From Rhodobacteraceae bacterium UBA1943 (GTDB taxonomy: Bacteria; Pseudomonadota; Alphaproteobacteria; Rhodobacterales; Rhodobacteraceae), in assembly GCA_002336845.1 (NCBI GenBank), contig DDEX01000035.1:4038-68037 (forward strand): 64,000 nucleotides of DNA, read 5' to 3'. Every line of letters starts with the position of its first letter. The first letter of the stretch is position 1. Of this stretch, positions 8,663 to 16,830 are shown piece by piece. The notes below the pieces were generated by a model. The model made no database searches. It saw only the letters and a program-made list of their open reading frames with translations, and was not told where the DNA came from. The translations under genes and the position numbers were made by a program.

Positions 8663-8968
8663 TCGCGCGGTCCCGAATGGCGTGGGTATCCCGGCCAGTC
8701 GATGTTGACAGGCAGCCTGTCGGATTTGGCCGGGACCGGGCATTTTCCTTGTCGGGGCGCACAAGATGACCAGTAAGCTGCCGTCCATTACAGGCTCCGT
8801 TGCATTAGGTGCGGCGCATCGCGATCAGCCGACACGCGATCTGCAAATCATAGACCAGACGCAATACGAACGGGGCTTTCGACCTGATCGGTTCCGGATC
8901 CCCCCGCCTTCATGCGAGCCGCCCGTTTGACCGGCAGCAAGAATTCATCCCGCAAGTCTGCTGACGGC
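8663..8968. other. Intergenic region without recognised genes
   Basis: About 305 bp between the GNAT gene and the convergent sugar-isomerase gene. Apart from the stem-loop at 8689-8735 I see no gene. GGCTCCGTTGCA at 8793-8804 resembles the end of an IS6-family element, but no transposase or second end is present. Confidence 0.6.
8689..8735. terminator. Compound stem-loop behind the racemase operon
   Basis: An outer 9-bp perfect stem (TCCCGGCCA 8689-8697 with TGGCCGGGA 8727-8735) encloses an inner hairpin GACAG/CTGTC (8707-8721). It begins 27 bp after the GNAT stop. No long T-run follows (only ATTTT nearby), so it may be a weak terminator or an mRNA 3'-end stabiliser. Confidence 0.5.
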
Positions 8969-9817
8969 TCAGCAATAGCGGCGGAAGCGGTCCACTATCA
9001 CGTCCAGAACCTCGTTGGGGTCACGTTTCCACCAGTCTTCCGCCGAGAATATTTCGACTTCGCACAGTCCGGCGTAGCCGGCTCTGTCCTCGACCGCGCG
9101 ACGTATCGCGAGCAGGTCGGCCACTCCGTCGCCCATCATCCCTCGATCGAGCAGCATGTGCGATGTGTCTTCGAGCCAGTCGCACAAGTGATAACCCAGT
9201 ACCCTGCCACGCGCGGCAGAGAGAGAGGCCGCAAGCCGGGTATCCCACCAGACATGATAGACATCGACCGCAATCCCCACATTCGGTGCCGCGATCGTGT
9301 GGCACAGCTCCAGCGCCTCGGCCACGGTGAAGAGGCAGGTCCTGTTGCCACCGAACATCGGGTTTAGCGGTTCCAGTGCCAGCGAAACACCTCGGTCTGC
9401 CGCAAAGGGGGCAAGTGCCGCCACACGGTCGGTCAGACGCTTCTGCGTTTCGGCCAGACCCTTGCGCCCCGGATCGGTTCCGCCTGTCACGATTGTCAGG
9501 ACCTTCGCCCCAAGATCCGCTGCCATGTCGATGCTTGCACGCGCGCCATCGTCCTGGTCAGGCGCATCGCGACCCACCAGATAGGGCGTCCGGCACAAGC
9601 CCACGACCTGCATTCCCGCCGCGCGCACCCGATTGCCGATCTCGATGGCACGCTTGCCGATCTCGCGCCGCCAAAACACGATTCCGCCGTAACCACGCGC
9701 CGCGCAGGCGTCGATTACACGTTCAGGCGACCACCCGGCCCCGGCCCCGTCCAAGTTGTGGCCCAAGCTTGCAGTGTTCAGGGCCAGGGCCGAGTGGTCA
9801 TTCGTGAAGTCCCTCAC
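8969..9817 (-). CDS. Sugar phosphate isomerase/epimerase (xylose isomerase-like TIM barrel)
   Basis: 282-residue AP-endonuclease-2/xylose-isomerase-like barrel. Likely metal ligands lie in LALEPLNP, VDVYHVWWD, GYHLCDW and CEVEIFS, the usual E-D-H-E pattern of this superfamily. GTG at 9817 overlaps the end of the DUF993 gene region (1-bp gap), so it is the last gene of the acyl-CoA dehydrogenase operon. It may isomerise or epimerise a keto-sugar-like intermediate produced by the neighbouring enzymes; the substrate is unknown. Confidence 0.83.
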   Translation of the reverse strand: MRDFTNDHSALALNTASLGHNLDGAGAGWSPERVIDACAARGYGGIVFWRREIGKRAIEIGNRVRAAGMQVVGLCRTPYLVGRDAPDQDDGARASIDMAADLGAKVLTIVTGGTDPGRKGLAETQKRLTDRVAALAPFAADRGVSLALEPLNPMFGGNRTCLFTVAEALELCHTIAAPNVGIAVDVYHVWWDTRLAASLSAARGRVLGYHLCDWLEDTSHMLLDRGMMGDGVADLLAIRRAVEDRAGYAGLCEVEIFSAEDWWKRDPNEVLDVIVDRFRRYC

Positions 9818-9818
9818 A

Positions 9819-10967
9819 TCACGCCCCGTAAAGCGCGAGAAGGTTCTTCATCCGGGTCACCGCAATGTCGGGATCGCGCAGAAGGCCGCAGCCATCGGCA
9901 AGGCGAAACACTTCGGTGAAATAGGGCAAGGGACGCATCGCCTGCGCACCGTTCAGCATGACGAAATGGTCCTGAAAGCCGTTCAGCCAGGCCAGAAACA
10001 CTACGCCGGTCTTGTAGTACTGCGTCGGCGCCCTGAAGATGAGCCGCGCCAGAGGCACGGTTGGGTCCAGCGTGGCGCGGAAACCTGCCGTATCGCCCTG
10101 GCCCAAAAGGCCCACTGCATGGGCGGCAGCGGGAGCAAGGGGGTCGAAGATGCCAAGCAGCGCGTGGCTGAAACCCTGGTCATCCCCTTCGATCAGTTCG
10201 GGATAGTTGAAATCGTCGCCGGTGTACATGCGAACTCCCGCCGGCAGGCGGCGGCGCATCAGGATTTCCTTGTCCTTGTCGAGAAGGCTGATCTTGATTC
10301 CGTCCACTTTGGACTGATTGCGATGGATCACCTCGAGTGCCGTCTCCAACGCGTCTTCGAACCGGGGGCTGCCCCAATATCCGGCGAGTTGTGGGTCGAA
10401 CATTTCACCCAGCCAGTGCAGGATCACCGGCTTGTCACAGGCCGCAAGAACCCGGTCGTAAACCTTCAGGTAGTCTGCCGGCCCCTTGGCGACCCGCGCC
10501 AATGCCCGGCTGGCCATCAGGATAATACGGGCATCCAGCTTCTGGATCGCCTCGACCTGTTCAAGATAGGCGCGGATCACATCGTCGAGGCTGCGGGCAT
10601 CTGCGGGATTCAGATGGTCAGTGCCGCAGCCGTTGGCGACAAGCGCGTCGGGCAGTTCTTCCCGCGTGCGGCGGATCAGGTCCAGCGCGCCGGTCCAGTC
10701 CAGTCCCATGCCTCGTTGCGCGGTGTCCATCGCCTCAGCGATGCCAAGGCCAAGCCCGTGCAGGTAGCGCCGGAAGGCCATGGTCTTTGCCCAATCCACT
10801 ACGGCGCGGCCCGAGGGATCATTCGCCGTGAAAGGATCGGCAACCACATGAGCGGCCGAATAGACGACGCGGGCCGCGCCACGCCCCAGCCGCCCGGAGG
10901 CAATCGGTGTTCCGGTCAGGCGATAGTCGGACATCCGGCCATCGGCATCGGGCAGGGCGATCTTCAT
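9819..10967 (-). CDS. DUF993 protein (dihydrodipicolinate synthase-like aldolase fold)
   Basis: 382-residue member of the DUF993 family, which is related to the class I aldolase/dihydrodipicolinate synthase barrel. The mid region VILHWLGEMFDPQLAGYWG (about 205-223) and the segment KVDGIKISLLDKDKE (about 248-262), with a lysine positioned as a Schiff-base candidate, are the recognisable parts. ATG 10967 has AAGGA 8 nt upstream; an in-frame TTG two codons earlier was not chosen. It lies 11 bp after the SDR. The family has no settled reaction; in this operon a C-C bond cleavage step is plausible. Confidence 0.8.
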   Translation of the reverse strand: MKIALPDADGRMSDYRLTGTPIASGRLGRGAARVVYSAAHVVADPFTANDPSGRAVVDWAKTMAFRRYLHGLGLGIAEAMDTAQRGMGLDWTGALDLIRRTREELPDALVANGCGTDHLNPADARSLDDVIRAYLEQVEAIQKLDARIILMASRALARVAKGPADYLKVYDRVLAACDKPVILHWLGEMFDPQLAGYWGSPRFEDALETALEVIHRNQSKVDGIKISLLDKDKEILMRRRLPAGVRMYTGDDFNYPELIEGDDQGFSHALLGIFDPLAPAAAHAVGLLGQGDTAGFRATLDPTVPLARLIFRAPTQYYKTGVVFLAWLNGFQDHFVMLNGAQAMRPLPYFTEVFRLADGCGLLRDPDIAVTRMKNLLALYGA

Positions 10968-10978
10968 GGCCAATCCTT

Positions 10979-11740
10979 TCAGAAGCGTGGAACCAGAAGT
11001 CCGCCGTCAGCGGCGATCACCTGGCCCGTCGTGTAGGGAAGTCGCCCGGCGGCGAGCGTTGCAATGATCGTGCCCATGTCTTCGGGCGTGCCCACACGCG
11101 GCAGCAGGGTCAGCCCGGCCTCGGCCCGGGCGCGGTAGCTGTCGATGACCGCCGCCGTCATATCGGTGGCGATCAGGCCGGGCTGGACGTCGTAAACCTG
11201 GATGCCCTCGCGCGCGAGCCGAACCGCCCAGGTTTTCGAGGCCATCGCGGCGGCGGCCTTGGACATGGCGTATTCCGCGCGCGGCTCGGCCACGGCGGTG
11301 GCGTTCGACGAAGTGACGTTGACGATGGCATGGAACACCTTGCGTTCCCGCCCGATCACCCGGCGGGCGAAGGCTTGCGTCAGGAAGAACATCGCTTTGG
11401 CGTTCACCGCCTGACAGCGGTCATAACTGGCCTCGGTGACCTCCAGCGGGTCGCCACGCTGCATCACGCCGACGCCTGCATTGTTCACCAGGGTGGTCAG
11501 CGGGCCAAGCGCCGCCTCTATCCGCTCCAGCGTTCCGGCATGTGCAGACAGGTCGGCCACGTTCATCGGAACCGCAACAGCCTCAACCCCAAGCGCGCGG
11601 ACCTTCTCGACCGCATCTGCAAGATCAGCATCGTCGGGCAAGCCGTTAAGCGCGACCGCAAAGCCTTCGCGGGCCAGCGCAAGCGCAGCGCCAAGCCCGA
11701 TCCCGCGCGAGGCGCCAGTGACAAGAGCGACAGGCCTCAT
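10979..11740 (-). CDS. SDR family oxidoreductase (3-ketoacyl reductase-like)
   Basis: 253-residue classical short-chain dehydrogenase. It has TGASRGIG (8-15) for the nucleotide, NNAG (86-89), N113, S144/S145, Y157 and K161, a complete active site. Asn32 (LNG) after beta-2 rather than an acidic residue leaves NADP versus NAD open. It resembles FabG-like 3-oxoacyl reductases, but in an operon with acyl-CoA dehydrogenase and a sugar isomerase it more likely oxidises a hydroxy intermediate. ATG overlaps the acyl-CoA dehydrogenase stop by 4 bp. Confidence 0.88.
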   Translation of the reverse strand: MRPVALVTGASRGIGLGAALALAREGFAVALNGLPDDADLADAVEKVRALGVEAVAVPMNVADLSAHAGTLERIEAALGPLTTLVNNAGVGVMQRGDPLEVTEASYDRCQAVNAKAMFFLTQAFARRVIGRERKVFHAIVNVTSSNATAVAEPRAEYAMSKAAAAMASKTWAVRLAREGIQVYDVQPGLIATDMTAAVIDSYRARAEAGLTLLPRVGTPEDMGTIIATLAAGRLPYTTGQVIAADGGLLVPRF

Positions 11741-12879
11741 GCCCGCGCGCCTTTTTTCAACAGTTCGCGCGCAATGATCATCCGCTGGATCTGGTTCGTA
11801 CCTTCATAGATCTGCGTGATCTTGGCGTCCCGATAGAGCCTTTCGACCTCGAAGCCGCGAATGTAACCCGAGCCACCAAAGACCTGCACCGCATCCGCCG
11901 TCCGGGCCACGGCCATGTCGCCAGCAAAGCACTTGGCGATGGAACAAGCCTTCGTCGCATCCTGGCCACGGTCGATTTTGGAGGCCGCCGACTGGACGAG
12001 CAGGCGCGCCGCCTCAATGTCTTTAGCCATGTCGGCCAGCAGCCACTGAACGCCCTGGAACTCGGCAACCGCCTTGCCGAACTGCTTGCGGGTCCCGGCG
12101 TATTCCACCGCTGCTTCCAGCCCGGCCTGGGCGATCCCGACGGCAAGCGAGGCTATGCCGACACGGCCCTTGTCCAGCACACTCATCATCATGTGGAAGC
12201 CGCGGCCAGCTTCGCCCAGCATCGCGTCGGGACCAAGCCGCACATCCGTAAAGGTCAGTGCCCCCACCTGGGAGGCGCGTTGGCCCATCTTGTGTTCCTT
12301 CGGGCCGCGCTCGACACCCTTTGCATGCAGATCGACGATGAAAATCGACATGCCACGGTTGCCGGCCTCTTTGTCGGTCCGGGCCAGAACGAAGCCAAGG
12401 TCGGCGACGGGAGCGTTGTGAATCCAGATCTTGCCGCCGTTCAGCCGCCAGCCGGTGCCATCCCGTTCCGCCGTCGTACGGATGCCCGAGACATCGGTGC
12501 CAGCCTCGGGCTCTGTGATGCAATAGGCGACCTTCGCTTGCATCGCCAGGATCGGTGCCAAAAGTTTCTGCTGCGCTGCGGTTCCGTGCCGCACGAGGAG
12601 AGTCGAGATCAGTTCGACCAGTCCGCATTGGTCGGCGACCGAGGCATAGCCGCGCGACAGCTCCTCCATGACCACGGCATAGGTCAGTGTGTCGAAGCCG
12701 GGGCCACCCAGAGATTCCGGTACACCGATCCCGAATAAGCCGAGCTTGGCCATGTCCTGGTAAAGTTCGGCGGGGAAGCGTTCGTCGCGGTCAAGCGCCT
12801 CTGCCATCGGGCGGATCACCTCGTCGGCGAAGCCGCGCGCCATGTCCCGAACCTGTTCCTGCATCTCGGTGAAAAGCAT
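11737..12879 (-). CDS. Acyl-CoA dehydrogenase
   Basis: 380-residue flavoprotein of full family length. It shows YCITEPEAGTDVSG and KIWIHNAPVAD in the FAD/substrate region, and the C-terminal IYEGTNQIQRMIIARELL in which E359 is the expected catalytic base of short-chain type enzymes. It introduces a 2,3 double bond into an acyl-CoA and passes electrons to ETF. It is the first gene of a four-gene operon (with SDR, DUF993, isomerase), and an operator copy lies 15 bp upstream of its start. Confidence 0.93.
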   Translation of the reverse strand: MLFTEMQEQVRDMARGFADEVIRPMAEALDRDERFPAELYQDMAKLGLFGIGVPESLGGPGFDTLTYAVVMEELSRGYASVADQCGLVELISTLLVRHGTAAQQKLLAPILAMQAKVAYCITEPEAGTDVSGIRTTAERDGTGWRLNGGKIWIHNAPVADLGFVLARTDKEAGNRGMSIFIVDLHAKGVERGPKEHKMGQRASQVGALTFTDVRLGPDAMLGEAGRGFHMMMSVLDKGRVGIASLAVGIAQAGLEAAVEYAGTRKQFGKAVAEFQGVQWLLADMAKDIEAARLLVQSAASKIDRGQDATKACSIAKCFAGDMAVARTADAVQVFGGSGYIRGFEVERLYRDAKITQIYEGTNQIQRMIIARELLKKGARA

Positions 12880-12893
12880 CTTTGCGCCCTTTA

Positions 12894-12909
12894 GTAACTA
12901 TATGGTTAC
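12894..12909. promoter_or_regulatory. Regulon operator copy A (upstream of acyl-CoA dehydrogenase)
   Basis: GTAAC-TATATG-GTTAC, a perfect 5-bp inverted repeat with 6-bp spacer, 15 bp upstream of the acyl-CoA dehydrogenase start. It is one of six related sites in the island (see 12985, 18427, 22555, 28349, 30265). The probable ligand is the TetR protein encoded at 28500. Confidence 0.75.
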
Positions 12910-12984
12910 ATAATGGGGTGCTGTTCGCCGGTCAAGCGATTCCTCCGATCATTTCCCTTGCCAGACTCAGGGGCGGCTGACAGT

Positions 12985-13004
12985 AATGCACTATATGGTT
13001 ACTT
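12985..13004. promoter_or_regulatory. Regulon operator copy B (upstream of aldo/keto reductase)
   Basis: TGCAC-TATATG-GTTAC with flanking AA and TT. The spacer and right arm are identical to copy A, while the left arm is degenerate (TGCAC for GTAAC). It lies about 13 bp before the aldo/keto reductase start, in the same divergent region as copy A, about 94 bp centre to centre. Confidence 0.7.
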
Positions 13005-13016
13005 ATGGGGGGATGA

Positions 13017-14033
13017 ATGCTACCGACCGATCTTCGCACCTTTGGCCGCTCGGGACTGAAAGTCACCACTTTTGCCTTTGGCACCGCGCCGGTCGGCAAC
13101 CTGTTCCGGCCAATTGACGACGCAACGTCCGACGCCATGTTCCAGACCTCCTGGGATGCTGGGATCCGGTTCTACGACACAGCACCCATGTACGGCCACG
13201 GGCTGGCCGAACTGCGCACCAGCGAGAACCTTCGCTGGAAGCGGCGCGACGATTTTGTGCTGTCGTCAAAGGTCGGGCGGCGGCTGGTTCCGGCAAGGCG
13301 AGAGACGATCGATTTCACGCCCTGGACTCAGGGTGCCCCGTTCAAGATGGAGTTCGACTACACCTACGATGGCACGATGCGCGCCTTCGAGGACAGTCTG
13401 CAGCGACTGGCGCTGGAGCGGATGGACATCGTCTTCATTCATGACATTGATGTTTTCACCCGCGGCAAGGACCAGCCCGAGGTTTTCAAGCAGGCGATGG
13501 ACGGCTGCTACAAGGCGCTGGAGCGGCTGCGGAACGAAAAGGTGGTCACGGCCATCGGCGTGGGGGTCAACGAATGGGAGGTCTGCCACGAGGCGCTGAA
13601 GCAGCGTGATTTCGACTGCTTCCTGCTGGCGGGCCGCTACACCCTCTTGGAACAGGAGGCGCTGGATGCGTTCCTGCCGCTTTGTGAACAGCGCGGCGCG
13701 GCAGTGCTGGTTGGGGGCGGGTTCAACTCTGGCATTCTGGCGACAGGCGCGAAGCCCGGTGCGAAGTACAACTACGCCCCGGCGTCGGCCAGTATCATGG
13801 ACAAGGTGGCGAAGATCGAAGCCGTCTGCGCCGAATATGGCGTTTCCCTTCCGGCGGCGGCGTTGCAGTTCGTCGTGGCCCACCCCGCCGTGCCGTCCTT
13901 CTGTGCTGGCACGCGGACGGTCGAGCAACTGAAGCAGAACCTTGCCTGGTTCAGCCAGCCGATTCCGGTTGAATTCTGGGCGGCGCTGAAATCCAGGGGC
14001 CTTCTGCGAGAGGATGCTCCGGTGCCGGTATGA
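13017..14033 (+). CDS. Aldo/keto reductase (D-threo-aldose dehydrogenase type)
   Basis: 338-residue aldo/keto reductase resembling L-fucose/D-threo-aldose 1-dehydrogenases and pyridoxal dehydrogenase of the same family. The catalytic tetrad is complete: D54, Y59, K85, H142. ATG 13017 follows a run of six G. It is co-transcribed with the MaoC-like hydratase (4-bp overlap) and preceded by operator copy B, so it belongs to the island regulon. A role in oxidising an aldose or cyclic hemiacetal to a lactone is plausible but inferred. Confidence 0.88.
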   Translation: MLPTDLRTFGRSGLKVTTFAFGTAPVGNLFRPIDDATSDAMFQTSWDAGIRFYDTAPMYGHGLAELRTSENLRWKRRDDFVLSSKVGRRLVPARRETIDFTPWTQGAPFKMEFDYTYDGTMRAFEDSLQRLALERMDIVFIHDIDVFTRGKDQPEVFKQAMDGCYKALERLRNEKVVTAIGVGVNEWEVCHEALKQRDFDCFLLAGRYTLLEQEALDAFLPLCEQRGAAVLVGGGFNSGILATGAKPGAKYNYAPASASIMDKVAKIEAVCAEYGVSLPAAALQFVVAHPAVPSFCAGTRTVEQLKQNLAWFSQPIPVEFWAALKSRGLLREDAPVPV

Positions 14034-14482
14034 CCGGCCGGCTCCTGCCGGCTGGACTGCATGGCCATGCCAGCCTGAAGGCCGGTGACCGGATCGACAC
14101 GGTCTCGACCCGGGTCACCGCCGAAACGATTGACCGCTTTGCAGACTTGTCCGGCGATCGCTTCGCCCTGCATATGGATGATGCGGCGGCACATGCGCTT
14201 GGCTTTCCCGCTCGCGTGGCGCACGGGCTTCTGGTTCTGTCGCTGATTGACGGGCTGAAGAACCAGGCGCTGGCGCGGCTGGATGCGGTGGCCTCGCTGG
14301 GTTGGGACATCCGGTTCAGCGCGCCGGTGTTCGTCGATGATGAATTGCGGGCAACCTTTGCGGTGGAAACGCTTCGACCAGCCCGCGAAGGCCGTAGGAT
14401 TGTGGTCTTTGCGGTAGAGGCCCGCAACCAGCGCGACGAGATCGTCCAGCAGGGCCGAACCACACTGATGATGCGACCCTGA
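14030..14482 (+). CDS. MaoC-like (R)-specific enoyl-CoA hydratase
   Basis: 150-residue single hot-dog protein of the MaoC family. The hydratase-2 motif is present as SGDRFALHMDDAAA with D43 and H48 as the catalytic pair. The usual Asn and Pro of the motif are replaced (F45, A46), so substrate range may differ. The RVAHGLLVLSLIDGL helix follows. ATG overlaps the aldo/keto reductase stop by 4 bp. It converges on the glycerate kinase gene with only 2 bp between stops. Likely hydrates an enoyl-CoA of the pathway. Confidence 0.85.
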   Translation: MTGRLLPAGLHGHASLKAGDRIDTVSTRVTAETIDRFADLSGDRFALHMDDAAAHALGFPARVAHGLLVLSLIDGLKNQALARLDAVASLGWDIRFSAPVFVDDELRATFAVETLRPAREGRRIVVFAVEARNQRDEIVQQGRTTLMMRP

Positions 14483-14484
14483 CG

Positions 14485-15744
14485 CTAGCGCAGCAGGATC
14501 GCGCGGAAGTCGTTGACGTTGGTCCCGGTCGGTCCGGGCGCGAAAAGGTCGCCCAAGGCAGAAAAGGCGCTGTAGGCGTCGTTGCCCGAGAGGAAGGCCG
14601 CCGGGTCGTGTCCCAGCGCCCGTAAACGGGTGGCGGTGGTGCCGGTCGCGAAGGCCCCTGCGTTGTCCTCGGACCCGTCGATGCCATCGGTATCGGCGGC
14701 AAGAGCGGCGAAGGGCAGGCCCTCGGCGGCGAGAGCGGTCGCCAACAGAAATTCGCTGTTGCGTCCACCCCTGCCCTTGGCGCGCAGGGTCACGGTGGTT
14801 TCCCCGCCCGAAAGCAACACCACGGGGCGGGTGAAGGGCCGGGCGCGCAGAATAACCTCGCGTGCGATGGCGGCGTGGACACGGCCGACATCGCGGGCTT
14901 CACCCTCGATAGCATCGGACAGGATCACGGCGGGGACACCCTGCACCTGGGCAGCCCTGGCCGCGGCTTCCAGTGACAGGCGGGCCGATGCAATGACTTT
15001 CACCTCGTGACCGGCAAAGACGGGATCGCCAGGGTTGGGGGCCTGCCCCTGATCCCCGTCCAGCCACTGTGCCACGTTCGGGGGCAACTCGATGCGCCAG
15101 CCGGCCACCATCGCACGGGCTTCTGCACGGCTGACCGCATCTGGCACCGTGGGGCCGCTGGCCACCTGCGCCGGATCGTCGCCCGGCACGTCCGACACGA
15201 CCAGAGATACCACTTTTGCCGGATGACACGCAGCGGCCAGACGTCCGCCCTTGATACCCGACACCTGTTTGCGGACAGCGTTCATCACCGATATCGGCGC
15301 ACCCGAAGCCAGCAAAGCCCGGTTCAGCGCCGCCTCGTCGTCAAGCGTCAGGTCGCCGGGCGGACAGGGCAGTAGCGCCGATCCGCCGCCGCAGATCAGC
15401 GCCACCACCAAATCATTCGGACCCAGACCGCGGACCGCATCGAAAAGGGCCTCCGAAGCCCGCAGGCCTGCCGCGTCCGGAACCGGATGCGCGGCCTCAA
15501 GAACCCGGATCCGCCGCGTGGCGCAGCCATAGCCGTAGCGGGTGACGACCACGCCGTCCAGCGGGCCATCCCACAGCGCCTCGAACGCCGCCGCGAGTTG
15601 CGCGGCACCCTTGCCGGCGCCGATCACCACCGTGCGCCCAGGCGGCCTGGGTGGCAGATGCGCCGCAAGGGCCATCGCCGGATCAGCCGCCTGCACGGCC
15701 GCCTCGAACAGCCCCGCCAGAAAGTTTCGGTCCTCCGGGCTCAA
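14485..15744 (-). CDS. Glycerate 2-kinase (DUF4147/MOFRL family)
   Basis: 419-residue protein of the GckA/TtuD glycerate kinase family. An N-terminal DUF4147 domain (GAGKGAAQLAAAFEAL; HPVPDAAGLRASE; ICGGGSALLPCPP) is followed by the C-terminal MOFRL domain (LLSGGETTVTLRAKGRGGRN; AADTDGIDGSEDNAGAFA). It phosphorylates D-glycerate to 2-phosphoglycerate in the cytoplasm. It is the last gene of the CoA-transferase operon and overlaps the Dabb gene by 4 bp. Its presence suggests that one end product of the pathway is glycerate. Confidence 0.9.
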   Translation of the reverse strand: MSPEDRNFLAGLFEAAVQAADPAMALAAHLPPRPPGRTVVIGAGKGAAQLAAAFEALWDGPLDGVVVTRYGYGCATRRIRVLEAAHPVPDAAGLRASEALFDAVRGLGPNDLVVALICGGGSALLPCPPGDLTLDDEAALNRALLASGAPISVMNAVRKQVSGIKGGRLAAACHPAKVVSLVVSDVPGDDPAQVASGPTVPDAVSRAEARAMVAGWRIELPPNVAQWLDGDQGQAPNPGDPVFAGHEVKVIASARLSLEAAARAAQVQGVPAVILSDAIEGEARDVGRVHAAIAREVILRARPFTRPVVLLSGGETTVTLRAKGRGGRNSEFLLATALAAEGLPFAALAADTDGIDGSEDNAGAFATGTTATRLRALGHDPAAFLSGNDAYSAFSALGDLFAPGPTGTNVNDFRAILLR

Positions 15745-16052
15745 AGCGCGACATCCGCCACGAAGACGCCGTCGATCCCGCCTTCCAGTTCGGCAACGAT
15801 GCGTGCGCCAATCGCCTTGTGTACGGGGTCGTCAAGGTAGGCGTCCCGCACCCCGGCGTCCCGGAAGTCGAACCAGAAGACATCGTTGAAGCCCCGTACC
15901 AGCGGCGTTTCGACCGAAACATTGTCGAAATGCCGGAAGTCGAGAATGCCCTCGATATGCCCTTTCAGTGCGGCGAGATCCCGGTAAAGCTCGGCCTTGG
16001 ATTCCGCCGTGGTCCCGGCGCGGAAATGCAGTGCAACGATGTGGCGGATCAT
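15741..16052 (-). CDS. Dabb (stress-responsive A/B barrel) domain protein
   Basis: 103-residue dimeric alpha-beta barrel protein: MIRHIVALHFRAGTT start, DVFWFDFRDAGVRDAYLDDP in the middle, HKAIGARI near the end, typical of Dabb proteins. The family includes small enzymes and stress proteins without a common reaction. ATG 16052 begins 1 bp after the enoyl-CoA hydratase stop, inside a tightly packed operon. An accessory role in the same pathway is inferred. Confidence 0.8.
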   Translation of the reverse strand: MIRHIVALHFRAGTTAESKAELYRDLAALKGHIEGILDFRHFDNVSVETPLVRGFNDVFWFDFRDAGVRDAYLDDPVHKAIGARIVAELEGGIDGVFVADVAL

Positions 16053-16053
16053 T

Positions 16054-16830
16054 TTAATCCCTTCCGAATTCGGGTTTGCGCTTGCCCCGATAGGCGGCAA
16101 GTCCTTCGGCCAGATCGGGAGAGGCGGCGGCAATGGTTCCTGCCAGCGCCTCGATCACCCGTTCGCGTTCCTCACCCTCGGCTGCGTTGATAAGCATCTT
16201 GGTCAATTCGCTGGCGCGGGGCGAGCGGGCACGAAGCCGGTCCACCACCTGTTCGGCGGTCGAAAGCCCGTCACCCTGTGGCACGACCTGATCGACGACA
16301 CCGAGCGAGCATGCCTGTTCGGCGCTCAGAACCTCGCCCATCAACGCCATCCGGCGGACGATCTGCGCCCCGAAACGGCGGACGGTCCGCTGGGTGCCGG
16401 ACCAGCCGGGAATGATCCCGAGGCCGGTTTCAGGCAGACCGATCTTCACATGCGCTTCGGCAATCCGCAGATCGGCGCAGGCTGCCAGTTCCAGCCCGCC
16501 ACCCAGGCAATGGCCGTTCAGGACAGCAATCACCGGAGCGTTCAACCTGGTCAGCGCGTCAAAGGCGAGGTGGCCATCCCGCAGCCAGCGGCGCCCGAAT
16601 TCGTCGGGCGAAAGTGCAGACCAACTTGTAATATCCCCGCCAGCGCAAAATGACTTGCCGCCTTCCCCGGTCAGGATCACGGCAAAGACATGCGCGCGTT
16701 CGATCTGGCGGCAGAGAGAAAGCAGCGCGTCAACCATGTCAGCGTCCAGCGCGTTCTGCTTTTCCGCCCTGCGGATTGTCAGGCGCGCCACGCCATCGGA
16801 AATGGCCAAGTCAAGCCTGGGGTCCGTCAC
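16054..16830 (-). CDS. Enoyl-CoA hydratase/isomerase (crotonase family)
   Basis: 258-residue crotonase-fold enzyme. The oxyanion-hole segment FCAGGDITSW (61-70) and GHCLGGGLELAACADLRI (107-123) are clear. E114 and E134 (LPETGLGIIPG) occupy the two catalytic glutamate positions of enoyl-CoA hydratase. Reaction: addition of water to a trans-2-enoyl-CoA. It overlaps the CoA-transferase by 4 bp. Together with the acyl-CoA dehydrogenase at 11737 it gives two beta-oxidation steps. Confidence 0.9.
   Translation of the reverse strand: MTDPRLDLAISDGVARLTIRRAEKQNALDADMVDALLSLCRQIERAHVFAVILTGEGGKSFCAGGDITSWSALSPDEFGRRWLRDGHLAFDALTRLNAPVIAVLNGHCLGGGLELAACADLRIAEAHVKIGLPETGLGIIPGWSGTQRTVRRFGAQIVRRMALMGEVLSAEQACSLGVVDQVVPQGDGLSTAEQVVDRLRARSPRASELTKMLINAAEGEERERVIEALAGTIAAASPDLAEGLAAYRGKRKPEFGRD

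Noticed and set aside
8793..8804. GGCTCCGTTGCA resembling an IS6-family terminal repeat
   Set aside because: Only 12 bp, no partner end and no transposase; chance similarity cannot be excluded.
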